Shown here: positions 1 to 11,190 of the stretch, one piece after another
Position numbering within the stretch: the stretch's first letter is position 1
How the letters are laid out: the number at the start of each line of letters is the position of its first letter
From: Annona cherimola
Taxonomy: Eukaryota; Streptophyta; Magnoliopsida; Magnoliales; Annonaceae
Assembly: GCA_030490835.1 (NCBI GenBank)
Contig: CM059972.1
Coordinates: 15,229,764 to 15,293,763 of the forward strand
Length of the DNA: 64,000 nucleotides
Direction: 5' to 3'
Program-made: the position numbers and the translations under genes
Notes under the pieces: model-generated
The model's input: only the letters and a program-made list of their open reading frames with translations
Told to the model about the DNA's origin: nothing
Database searches by the model: none

Positions 1-1502
1 ATATATAAAACTGTAATAATTATTATATATATGACACTGTAAAACTAAAATTGTAATAAATTATATATAATTGTAGTTTAGATTTAATATATAAATATAT
101 GTTACTTTTTGGGATTGGTTAAATAATCAATTTAGTAAATAACTATATTTAATAGAAATTTTATAATAAAATTAATTAAAATGATAAAATATTATTATTA
201 CAGTTTATATTACAAATTTAACGTATTAATATACTAATTGTGATTTATTGTTAATAGAATTAATTAATTTAAAATAAAAATACAAATTTATTTACTTCGA
301 GCGAAATCAATGTAAAATTATCAATTTAATAAATATTTACAATGAATAAAAATTTTATAAAAAATCTTCATGTTATAGAATACCTCTAAATAAAGTCCAA
401 TCAAATTTAAAGTCCAATCAAATTTTTTTGATATAAAACTATAATTTAGATTTAAATAAACTATAATTTATGTATTTTGCAAAAGATATATACATAATAA
501 TTCATTTGAGTGAAAATTATACTTTTCTATTGAAGCTGTGAATTCCTAGCTAATATAAGGCATTTTTGCAAAGTATTTCATTCAAAAGGGGCTTTTTTGT
601 AATTTTTGTCTGAAACTTTTCTTATGAAATTCCAAAAAAAGTCAAGAGGTTATTCTGTAACAATTTTTAAAAAAATATCTCCTGCAAATTTTCTATCAAA
701 ATTTGAGTTTTTCTATAATTTCTTCAAAATAGGTACCTTTTTGCGAAATTATAAATTCATGAGGGTTTTCTGAAAAATTTCCGTCAGGAAGTCAAATTTT
801 CTACAGTATTTTTTTTCTTTTCCTCCGTTTTCACGTTTCACTATAAACGTTCGGCCATTACGGTAACTGCCCAAACGAACCTGAAATTTTCCTCTAGGCA
901 CACATCTGGGTTCCTTATTTAATATAGATTCGCCCAATACTTTTCTTTTTGTAAATCTAATGAATCTATAGAATTTGGGAAAAAGTGGACGAATTATAAA
1001 AGCTTAGAATTCTTAATGAATCTTTAACAATAAAACATGAAAATTTTCAAAAATCTAATTGGCGTACCCACAGACAGATTTACCGGAACAAATCTAAAAA
1101 TTAATGTTTGTATTGAAATGGGAAATTTTGAATGAAAATAATCAACGAATTTGGGAGTGATTCAAGCGGCTTTGACTAAAATATGAGAGAAGGCTAGAAA
1201 TGTCGACTCCACTGATCTGATTGTATGTACTTTTATATTTGCAAAATTACACATCCGATCTGATTGCATTAAATTTAAACAAAAGATAACTACCATAAAT
1301 GTATGTGACTTGTTGCAATGGTGTGATGTGCTGCAGCCGAATATTTATCAACCTTATGCTGTCGTTGAACATAAATGGCGCGTCACATTTAGAGCAGATA
1401 AGCTACCGTTTACACCGGGTTTAATGTGTTACAGTTGTTGTACAGTGCATTGGTGAAGTTCTGTCTTCACAAACAAGAGATCTTCTCTTTCATCTTCCTT
1501 GT
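1..1502. other. AT-rich intergenic DNA
   Basis: Very AT-rich sequence with long A and T runs. I see no coding stretch with plausible splice borders. The short reading frames present have no recognisable domain. Confidence 0.6.
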
Positions 1503-1590
1503 GACAGAAGTTCCTCTCACGTCGTCTGTGTCCTCCCTGCGACAGAAGTTCCTCTCACGTTGTCTGTGTCCTCCCTGCGACAAATCGCAA
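1503..1590 (+). repeat. 38-bp tandem repeat, two copies plus a stub
   Basis: The unit starting GACAGAAGTTCCTCTCACG occupies 1503-1540 and 1541-1578, differing at about one base, and a third copy begins at 1579 and decays. It lies just left of the hAT insertion at 1619. Confidence 0.85.
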
Positions 1591-1618
1591 GTTTACATCC
1601 TCCGCATGATCGCGTACA

Positions 1619-2494
1619 TAGGGGTGCAACTCGAGCTCATGAAACTCGGGTTCACCTCAACCCTAACCCTAACCCTATTTGTAAAACTTCAACCCTAACC
1701 CTATTTGTAAACCTCAACCCTAACCCTATTTTTGAAATTCGGGCTCGGGTTGAGTTTCAGGTTAAGTTTCGGGTTGACATCTTCTATTAATATGTCTTTG
1801 TTACTCATCTTATATATAATTTTTTATCACAAATCTATTATATAAAAAAGTTTAAAAAACAATTTATTGTATGAAATTAAGAAAAATTCAACTACCGCTT
1901 AAGAGTAGAAAGAAAGAAACCTGTTTTGAGCATTCTCTTTGTATCAAGTAGAATATGGATTGTGTAAACGTTGTCAATAAAATTGTATTATTAATCATTA
2001 ATTGTATTTTTTTACTCCTCTATTGTTTTAAGCTTATTTTACAACTATAATTTTAAAATTCTCATAAATTTTTCCGTTGGAAAAAAAGATCTCAAAAAAA
2101 TTTAATATTTAGTATAACAAGATTTCGTTGGTCAAAAGGCTTCAGTAAAAAAGGCGTGAAGGGTAATTTTTTTAAAAAAACTGTTGGACCTGTATCGTAA
2201 TGTAAATTGGGAATAGGTATTTTGTTGAAATCACTTAAGACGTTAGATTGTCTCGGCGATGAGTTGTCCATGTCTGCATGCCGTACTCCTGTTGTCCATC
2301 ATCCATCCATGAGTAATATGTTATTATTATAATATATTATTATTATAATATAAATTATATATTTTATATAAATGCAAATTCGGGTTCGGGCTCAAAAATC
2401 GGGTTCGGGTTGAAAATCTAAGAGTTTCAACAATGCATTTTTTCGGGTTCGGCGGGCCGGGTTCGGGCCGAACCCGGCCCAAGTTGCACCCCTA
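1619..2494. mobile_element. Non-autonomous hAT element, copy 1
   Basis: The element starts TAGGGGTGCAACTCG and ends with the inverted form (AAGTTGCACCCCTA). The 8 bp CGCGTACA is present on both sides (1611-1618 and 2495-2502), which is the target duplication size of the hAT superfamily. No transposase is encoded in its 876 bp. Both ends carry clusters of CGGGTT/CGGGCT motifs, plausible subterminal transposase-binding repeats. The left part also has short runs of CCCTAA units (about 1660-1730) that resemble telomere repeats but lie inside the element. Confidence 0.9.
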
Positions 2495-2785
2495 CGCGTA
2501 CACAAGGTAAGCTATGATGGATTTTCTAGACAATGTATGATTTATCATACGTGTTTTATATTATATTTCATCTTTTATGGACACAGTGGAGAACAGTAAT
2601 TTAGTTCCTATTTTTATACCCATATAAATATCAATTAAGCATCCAATTATTTCCATAAGTACATAGGAATACGGCATCTCTCCGTAGGTTCATTTATTGA
2701 TTCATTATTAAAATACAGATTTTTTTTTCTGGCAGATTAAATTGCTTTGAATCTGAATTTCAGGAATAATGATCGCAGTGTTAAT

Positions 2786-2916
2786 GAGGTTTATATCTAT
2801 GTTAGCCTCTTTTTTTATTCAATTCAAATTAGTAAGGTCATTACGTCACTGAGGTTTATATCTATGTTTAGCTCTTTTTTCATTCAATTTAAATTAGTAA
2901 GTAAATGTACGTCACT
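2786..2916. repeat. 65-bp tandem duplication
   Basis: Two adjacent copies begin GAGGTTTATATCTATGTT at 2786 and 2851 and end TACGTCACT, with a few substitutions and small indels. No coding role is apparent. Confidence 0.8.
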
Positions 2917-3194
2917 GCATACCAGTTTTAAATATTTAATATTAATTATCATTGGGGCATATCAGTAGACGATAATGCCAGAATTTCATTAACCGTCCCC
3001 TTAAGAAAAAACATTATTTGTATGTTCGTTGCCGCTACCACCTATCCATTGCAGCCAACTTGTTGTGGATGTACCGGGAATGAAATTTAAACATATAAGA
3101 ACATGTAACAAAATAATTTAAAAATCATGTTGTTATCAATCGCGCTAGCTGTGTTTAACCATTTGTTTATATTTTCATAATTTTTTTATACAAC

Positions 3195-4070
3195 TGTTAG
3201 GCCCGTATGAAATTGATAAAAGAAGGAATAATAACACAAAGAGTGATCTAAGAAGGAACATGATAAATTTTACACACCACAAAAATAATCCAAAGAAGAC
3301 ACTGCAAATTATAGTGGTTCGGTTAACACACTTACTCTACTCTCCAAGTCAACGCCTTGACTCGGGTTTCCACTAGTCAACTTAGAACTCAAGTTACAGT
3401 GATACGATCTCAATCATCTTCTGGATTACACAAACGGCTCCAGGTGACACGTGAAGCTTTCCAAATCACAATGAAAGCTTTCCTCTTGAATAAGAGAGGT
3501 AAAATAAATAAAAATGAAATAAAGCTTACAACCAATATAATAGCACAGAAGCACGGAGATGAAACTTTTAGTAGGATGGTCACGACGATCTTCAATATGT
3601 TGCTTCTGACAGATGGACAGAGGATCACAGAGAACTTCTTGAGACAGATCTACACTTTTGAAAATATTCTCTCTGAATTGAATTTCCAGTTGAAATTCAT
3701 TGTCTATTTATAGTTTTTAACTTCCAATCGCCAAGAGAGATTTTCTCCACCAAATCCGCAACCAATCTGATTTTTCTCAACCACCTTTAACAACTTAACA
3801 AACTGAAACCGCCAAGAGATTTTCTCCACTAAATCCGCAACCAATCGGATTTTTCTCAACAACCTGTAACAACCCAGCTCAAACTAGCCACGTCATCATC
3901 CAATCACTTATCTATCTATCTTGCTAAGCAAACTGTTAAAGTTTCAACCCAAAAACTGTTGAAGTTTCAAACCAAGATAGTTGAAATTTGAAACTAAATC
4001 AGTTGAAGTTGCAAACCAAAACTGCTGAAGTTTTACAGCAAAACCTCAACAGATTCTTAACACAATTCAA
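3195..4070. mobile_element. Probable solo LTR of a copia-type element (copy A)
   Basis: It begins TGTTAGGCCCGTATG and carries a GTGGTTCGGTTAACAC block and a CTTCTGGATT...GCTCCAGGTG block that recur in diverged form at 27010-28060. An internal repeat of about 81 bp (CGCCAAGAG..., at 3729 and 3810) and GTTGAAGTTTC microrepeats lie near the right end. No gag or pol lies beside it. The right border and the target duplication could not be fixed, so the end coordinate is approximate. Confidence 0.5.
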
Positions 4071-4079
4071 TGCTAACTT

Positions 4080-7000
4080 TTTACAACCATTCATCACGAA
4101 TCAAATACAAGTAACACATTTCAAGCATTAAATTCTTAACTTGTCTATCATCAAAATCAGTATAAGTCAACATATATAAATTAACATCAGATATATGGCT
4201 AGCCAAACATGTGGTCCATAAATGGCACTGAACCGACCGCATATTCCATGCAAAAACCCATAACCATAAAAAGATTCTAATCAATGAAATACCACAAAAT
4301 CAAGTGTATAATGGGTAGTGTTTCCTCCTACTGAAAAAAATACTGAAAAATGCATTAAAGTGGGTTTGGAGTGACTGCTAGTATTGGAGGAAAAATTGAA
4401 AAACAAAATGATGTTCAATTGGTCCACATTAGAGATTCGAAGTAGGTAGCTTAGTAATATAAAAGGAAGGGTTTAGGCAACCTTTGCATCCCAAAAAGGG
4501 TTCCCATAAATGTTGATTGATTCTCTTTTCATTCATTCAGATTTTAACATTCTTACTTTTGGTTGTTTTCAAATAATTTCTGAAGGGATTGTAATTTGGA
4601 AAGGAAACACATAGCCCATTCCCACAAGTTGTCCAAATTCCACCCACAAGGATACACATGTATTCATGAAGAAAAACATTACTTTTAGCACCAAATACAT
4701 AAGATTCAACAACTTATATGATAAGAATCTACATCGAATAGAATTTTCATTTCATGTTAGGAGGGAATGTATGTCTGAGATGTGTCGTCATCACATGATC
4801 AATAGGAATTTGGCATAATGATTGCAGAGACAAATCAAATTCACATATAGTTCTACTATTCTTTCACAAATTTCAATGAGCGAACAACAAGAAAAATTAG
4901 GCATGACATTGAATATCTCAACAAAGTTATTAAGACCTATCTTATTCATACACATTTGACAGATGGAATTATTATTACATAATAGAGCAGTAACTGTGAA
5001 TGATTATTCTTTAAAGAATTCCTATTTTAATCATGGATGACCCACATTCAGCATTTTTATTTTGTGAACATATTAACATGATTTACAGGCAGCCCATCCC
5101 TGGCTTGCTATAGATTGTCCAACAAACTAATGCTCCAGATGCAAACCCAATGGATTATATGCTGAAGACAGACAGCGTAGGCCTAACTCACCTTGTCAGC
5201 TCATTGACAAAATATAACAGATTTTTCATACAATAAATTGTGCAAACAAAGACAGAAAATCAATTCCTCCAAAAATGGGTCCATCCCATGCAGACTCAAA
5301 TACGCAAACAGAAAGCAATTAGTTGTATTCTTTTTAAGATTCAAACGGTGATCTCCTTTCACAATGATCAAACCCATAAACTAAACTAAATACACAACAT
5401 GCACAATACCTCTATACTGCAATAGATCCAGATAAAAAAATTCATACAAAACCACAACATGATTCTAGACAAAAAAGATTATGTGAATGCAAAACTGGAT
5501 TCACAGCATTTGAATAACACTAGCCACTAATGACGATGAATGTAAAAATGAATGATTTCCTCACAATGGCACTCATGACATGTTGACACTACACCATTCA
5601 AATGGAGGAAAACAACACAATGGCAATTCTAGTTTGAGCAATTTCAGGAGATATCATATCATGGCTCTTTTCATCCCTAAATTCCCACCATCCAGACTTT
5701 GAATTGCAGAAGTGATAATTCATTCAGATATTAGAAAATAAATGGAAAACTAGGGTTAAACCTTCAAATCATGGAAAATAATGCTATTTGCCCATTCTTA
5801 TATGTTATTTATATTAACTGAGGTATGCGAAAAGTAAAAGCTTGAATGAAAATATCAAAATGTAAAAGTTGAAATGTTAAGGCCAAATTGAAATGTAAAT
5901 TGGGAATTAACTTGAAGTATTCTGCTAGTGAGTAAATGAATTCTAAAATTGGTGAAACTTGGTAAGTATAAAGACTTATATAAGGATAATAAGAAACGAT
6001 ACAATTTTCAAAGAAATCTAAGTTGAAGAGGTCAGTCAGACAAGCATACCAAATTTAGTACAAAGAAACACATATAAACTATATTTTGAATCTCTTTTAT
6101 GTCAGTTGTAACATAACATTTGGGACCACCTTTATGGAGGCTCAATCAAACATATTTGAACCAACAATATTAATCATCCAAAACAGACCCGAACAGCCAA
6201 AGCACGGAATAGAACAAATCATATATATATAATGGAAATAAGGATTTCGACCATCTGCAATTTATTCAAAACCTATGAGGCTAAATATAATTGCCTACCA
6301 CAGAAAATCAAATCGTTAAATTCAATAATAGGCAGTAATGTGGAATATATTTCTGCCCATCAAAAGGTTCCAGGAAAAACAAAAATTGGAAATTTTGGAA
6401 ACACATCAATGTTGACCCCAAAACAGATTAACAAAGCCAATGTGAACGATACAAAAACACAGATGAAAACATTGAGATGATTTGGTAATTGGTTATCATT
6501 GAAAAGAATCATCTAGACTCAGCTTTCTTCCTCCTCTTTGAAAGTTTATTTGTTTAATTCTTCCACCTCTTACCAAGTTGACATCAAGTCCATATGTGAC
6601 ACCAGGCCAAAATCATAGTCATCATTAGCTCAATGAATTTTGTAGTTTAACAACAGAAACTAAAAGTTGAGATATTAGTTGCAAGTGAAACTTAGTGACT
6701 GAACTTAGGTACTCACCATAAATGAAAGAAGAACTGTAACTATGCTGCACTCAGAAAAAAACAAACAAACATTCTAAGAAGACAGAAACTAAAATTTTTT
6801 TGAATAGGTTCAGATGGAGAAAATATATTCCAAGCCTTACAACCTAACACATAGGATTCCAAGTTTCTGGATAAATCGAAAAAGACGAACAACAATTAAA
6901 TAATAGAATTCACAAGCAACCAAAATCAAGTTAAAATGGAGACACAGTAAGTAAGAAATGAACCAAAAGACAAAACAATTTAGTATAAGTACTTCTCATA

Positions 7001-7700
7001 CCTGCGAAAAGTGTAACTCCACTTCTCTTCAATATACAATCTGAAAAGACAATTAAATAATGTGTAAGTTAAAAGCTCCTGAAATATTTGTCGACATTCA
7101 CAAAAATTGTTAAGTAGCCATCAGAAGGGCATTTATTAACTTATAGAGGGTGAAAATAGGGAAAAAATTACACAGACTACATGGGGTAGGCATGCTTCTT
7201 CAAATAGCACATATTGTAATTAATTACCATACAAAGGATAACAGAACAAGCATTTCTTAGAGACTTCTAGGTCATCAACTACAAGTATGATTATATGTGC
7301 TAAGAAAATTAAACAGGGATGCAATTGTGCATATGCCCAACTCTTAATGGCATAGATGTTTATTCTAGACTGAATGGAATAATGGCATGATGGTTTAATT
7401 TCTAAAGCCTCTTAAAAGATTACTTTCACCATCAAATTTATCATCTATCCAACAGCTAGATTGATATGAGTCATAGACCAAAACTAAATGCACAATAGAT
7501 GATATGAGAATTGGGTGATAACTTATCTGTTATAGATGCTGGTCATCCAGTAAATAGGTGTGACCGACACTTATTCAATGCATGAATTCATATTTATACA
7601 AAAAAGGACCAATAAAAATTGAATGTTTACCTCTGCATACTTCAACAGAAATAGTGAAAACAAATTCTATAAGAATAAGATCGAACTGATTTTATTTTTA
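4080..7700. other. Long non-coding or intron-like stretch
   Basis: AT-rich sequence of even composition with no long reading frame. In places it looks like the introns of a minus-strand gene; see the exon candidates at 6550-7044. I saw no repeats with clear borders. Confidence 0.45.
6550..7044 (-). other. Candidate small exons of an unidentified minus-strand gene
   Basis: On the minus strand a 39-bp block near 7040-7002 is flanked by TTTTCAG and GTATGAG and reads LYIEEKWSYTFR. A 28-bp block near 6743-6716 is flanked by GAGTGCAG and GTGAGTACC. Joining them keeps one frame open, giving IVTVLLSFM after the first block. A third open block near 6630-6570 reads DDYDFGLVSHMDLMSTW before a TAA. The splice signals are good, but the exons are tiny and I recognise no protein family. 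This could be chance or a decayed gene. Confidence 0.25.
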
Positions 7701-7964
7701 CTTATTTATTGAAATATAGGCTGCAAAATGAACAAGCCTATGTAGATTCGCACGGATAGCAAGTAGGAAAAAGGTGGGTTCTTCCTTATACACCTCTAAT
7801 GGCTGTCGATGTCCACAGATCTAGTCATTTCACCACCGGGTATGGCAACATTTTGCGGAAATCCGACCGACAACATCTACCAATCCATCAAACCTGCCAA
7901 CAGTAGCAGCCATGGTTCTGTTAATCTCTTCATCACAGACCAATTACACACATTTGGCAATGCA

Positions 7965-8560
7965 TTCACAAAAATCTCAAAATTGCATACAAGATTTGAC
8001 AGGAGCTCAAGGAGGTAGGAGAAAACCTAAGGGGCTGCAGTTGCGAATCGAATTTTCTTCGTCTACCCGCGGTGGATGATTTGCTCGAGATTGATGAGGA
8101 GCGGAAAGAGCTGTTGTGAATCAGATTGAAGCTGTCAGGACGGGAGAATGGGATGCAGGGGCAAAGACGTGCGGCCACCGGGATGGGAGAATGGGAGGCA
8201 GGGCAGAGAGGTGCGGCTGATTCATAGGGAGCAGATGAGGAGAAAGGCGCAGGAGCTCGAGCATGGAGGAGGGGAAGAGAGAGAGTGGCAGTGGGTGGCT
8301 AGGGCAAGATGGGGGAGAATGAAGGCACGAAGGAGGAGAAGACGGCCGATTGCATCTTCTATTCTGCCCTATCACGATTTTACATACCGAAAATGCCCTA
8401 ATCGTCGATTCAATATGGACGGTTTAGATGAGGCTTCCTACGAGAAAAATGTAGGAAGTGCTTCCTATGGGTTGGGGGCCGGCAGAAGCAAGGGCGTCCC
8501 CTGTTCATCCAAGAATAAGGCACCTGTTCCTTCAAACTAGCCTTGGCCAGTGGTTTAACT
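7965..8560. other. GC-richer stretch with short open frames of unknown meaning
   Basis: This block is clearly richer in G and C than its surroundings. On the plus strand 8055-8110 reads LPAVDDLLEIDEERKELL and then stops. The +1 frame continues as VVNQIEAVRTGEWDAG, which would fit a frameshifted exon. A 130-codon frame from 8148 is rich in Arg and Glu and looks like a composition artefact. No family was recognised. It may also be the promoter or leader region of a gene. Confidence 0.25.
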
Positions 8561-8648
8561 GAGGGTTACTGCCTGTCACAAAGTGTCGATTTTTGTGAGA
8601 TTAAGATAGTATTTAAGAAGTAATAAAACTTTTGAAAAAAAAATTTTA

Positions 8649-8938
8649 GAGTGTATTTGTTGAGATATACAAAATGTCAAACTAAAACTTTTTAATATGA
8701 AATTTTTCATTCTCTATAATTATCCTATTTTTAAATCATTTATTTACATTTTTCTATACAACTATCTTACTTTTTAATCAATTTTAAACAACTACTTATA
8801 CAACAAACCTATCTAGTTTAATTTTATTCTCTTACTTTTCATCATTACCTTTACCATGTCACATCATTTTTTTTATTTTGACAATTTTTATACCAAAAAC
8901 TTTTCGTACAAAAGTTTTACCACTTCACAAACACAAGT
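8649..8938. mobile_element. Tourist-like MITE (decayed)
   Basis: It starts near GTGTATTTGTTGAGA and ends CACAAACACAAG. The interior carries the CTATACAACTATCTTACTTTT and CATCATTACC blocks shared with the better copies at 32795-33075 and 40720-40985. The target duplication is not resolvable. Confidence 0.6.
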
Positions 8939-9189
8939 ATAAAAGTTTTTGAATTGGTAAAAGATGATGTAATATGATAGGGATAATGGCGAAGAGTAAA
9001 GAGAGGAAAGAGAATAAAGCGAAAATAGATAAGTTAATTATGTAGAAATAATTAAAAAATAAGATAATTATATAAGAAGATGTAAAAAGATAATTAAATA
9101 TAAAGAATACAGATCTATAGAAAGCTATAAGGCTAGACTCCTGGCTAAGGTATTGTTTTGCACCGATAATCAAGATAAATACAATACAA

Positions 9190-9345
9190 ATCTTGATATC
9201 ATGGGCAGTTAATTGTAGATGGTCATTATTTTAAATGAATGTAAAAAATGCTTTCTTAAAAGGAGAATTAGAAAAAATATATATAAACCTTCCCCCAAAA
9301 CATAAATTAGAAGGTAAAGAACAACTTATATCAATGTTTTAAAAA
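9190..9345 (+). pseudogene. Fragment of a Ty1/copia reverse transcriptase
   Basis: Translation of 9230-9320 gives MNVKNAFLKGELEKIYI and then LPPKHKLEGKE, the stretch around the first catalytic Asp of copia reverse transcriptase (usually QMDVKNAFLxGxLxExVYM). The preceding AVNCRWSLF fits the residues just upstream. The catalytic Asp is replaced by Asn, a stop stands before the Met, and nothing else of the polyprotein is nearby. It is a short orphan fragment. Confidence 0.8.
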
Positions 9346-9803
9346 ACCATTTGGTTGAATTGGTCCAACCATGAACCGGTCAAATTTAGGCACGGTTTTT
9401 GAAAAGGTTTAAAAACCGGTTGAATAAAAAAAATTAGGCTATCGAACTAAAAAAAGAAAAAAGCTGGAAACCACAGCTACTAAAGAATTTAGCATGATTT
9501 GAGCGTGAAAAGTTCCCTCGTATAGCTGCAATTACTGAACAACTATAAATGTATGTCAGTATGCTAACTTGGCAATGACCATTTGAGCTAGCCATTGATA
9601 TAACTATGTGCACCAATACACCTTATATATTTTAAGTTAAAAATTTTGAGTACTTAGATTAGATAGTTTAATTTTAATAAAATAATGATAATTAATTAAA
9701 TTATTATATTATATTAATATTAACGGTTCAAACAGTTTAGACCAGTGGTTGTACCTGAACCAAACATCAAAATGGTTCGACTTATGGTTTGGTTTTTAAA
9801 ATA
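9337..9803. mobile_element. Possible non-autonomous element with TTTTAAAAACC ends
   Basis: The left side reads TTTTAAAAAACCATTTGG and the right side, read in reverse, TTTTAAAAACCAAACC. ACCGGTT and GGTTCAA motifs cluster inside both ends. No gene lies within. Border duplications are unclear, so the superfamily is left open. Confidence 0.4.
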
Positions 9804-9954
9804 ATGACTAGTATGCAAATTAAATAAAGTAATATATGCTTTGAAACAATCACCAAATAAGCTAAGTATTGCTCTTTGTAGTCCTTGACAAATAAGTTGT
9901 CGTTTTTGTGAAAAAAATATATATATATCGGAAGACTCACATGCGGAGCAATTT

Positions 9955-11190
9955 CATTTCCCCGGGACGCTGGCGATCTACAAGTCTCGCGGACAAAGCT
10001 ACTGTAGTTGATGCAGCTTGAGAAAAGAGCAGAGCAGCTGCTGCTGCTTAAGAGAGAAGAGGCGGTGCTAGCTCCTTGCTCCATCAAATGGCGGGCGAGA
10101 GAGGTTGATGCAGGTTGCTCGCTCAAGAACGCTAAAGAGGGGGGGAAAAAAAAGGGAATCGTTGGGCAACCGCTGTCGACTTTGCAGATGGTGGCCCAAC
10201 AGCTTGTTTGCCTCAAGGTGGAGGCCGTCGCCGACAACTGTAGCGTGGATTACACACCCATTAGAAGGTGGAGGGGCGCTAGCGTCGAATTCGCATGCCG
10301 AGCAGATGCGCCGCAAGGATCTTCCAGCCCACCTGTGAGCTCGACTGTGATGTATTAGAGTTATAGAAAAGAGGAATTAGCGGCAGTTGCGATCGAGCAG
10401 TTGAAGGATTGTTGCGGAAGCATAGCACGTGCTGCTTCTTCTAGGTATCAAGGAACAGACGCAGCTGGCGAGCGATCTGTTCTTGCGAGCGATAGCGAGG
10501 TGCTGGCAGTCCATTCTCCACTGTCGGCCTCAGATCAAGCCGTACCGCCCGTCCCTAGCTGGCTCAAGGAGGAAGACATTATAGGAGAGGTGAACTTTGT
10601 AATCTCGTCTCAACAGAGCTAGAAGCTAGATTTGAGATAGATAGAGAAGGTGGAGGAGGGCTGATAGCAAGATATAAGAAGCGGCACTGCCGACGGTGGG
10701 AAGAAACTAGCAATGGTGGAGGATTTTTTTTTTTGCGGAGAACGATCATTGCTCTGATACCATGTTGAAACAAGGAAAAACACAGAGATAAATGACAGAC
10801 AAGATTAACGTGATTCGGTTACCCTCCTCCACGAAGGTAACCCTCTGAATCATACTTTCGAAGTTACCTTGTTTCATTATTTACAATATGTTACAGGGTC
10901 TAACGCATTTAATATAAGGATGCTTTCGGCCATACGCCGCTATTCAAGTAATGCCAAGATATACTCCGCTTAGCGGACGAGCGTCCGGCTGGCGTGGATG
11001 GTGTCTCGTTTGGGACAAGTCTGGTTTCGATCCGAGCCGTTTGCAGGTGGAGCAGTGTCTTCATGTTTTGTAAATGAAGCAGTATGTCTCTATATTCTTT
11101 TCGTGGAATCTCTGTCTCCTCTACTCACGGGTTTTAATATGTTGTACGGGGTACTTTCTATATATCCAACTTAAATCCTTAATATATATA
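9955..11190 (-). mobile_element. Partial non-autonomous LTR element, reverse orientation
   Basis: A primer binding site (10751-10762) abuts a sequence starting TGTTGAAACAAGG at 10763, which reads as the LTR next to it on the minus strand. The region at 9955-10750 on the internal side is GC-rich and codes for no gag or pol. Its reading frames are rich in Ser, Ala and Arg without domains. The second LTR was not found and the outer border near 11190 is approximate. In layout it resembles the complete element at 47605-49925. Confidence 0.5.
10751..10762 (-). other. tRNA-Met primer binding site of an LTR element
   Basis: The minus strand reads TGGTATCAGAGC, the usual initiator-tRNA primer binding site of plant Ty1/copia elements, exactly abutting the TGTT of the LTR at 10763. 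Confidence 0.8.

Noticed and set aside
8148..8540. 130-codon plus-strand frame with Arg/Glu runs
   Set aside because: Low-complexity purine-rich sequence with no domain or promoter; kept only as an unexplained GC-rich region.
10008..10358. 116-codon plus-strand frame
   Set aside because: It lies inside a non-autonomous LTR element next to its primer binding site and has no gag or pol similarity.
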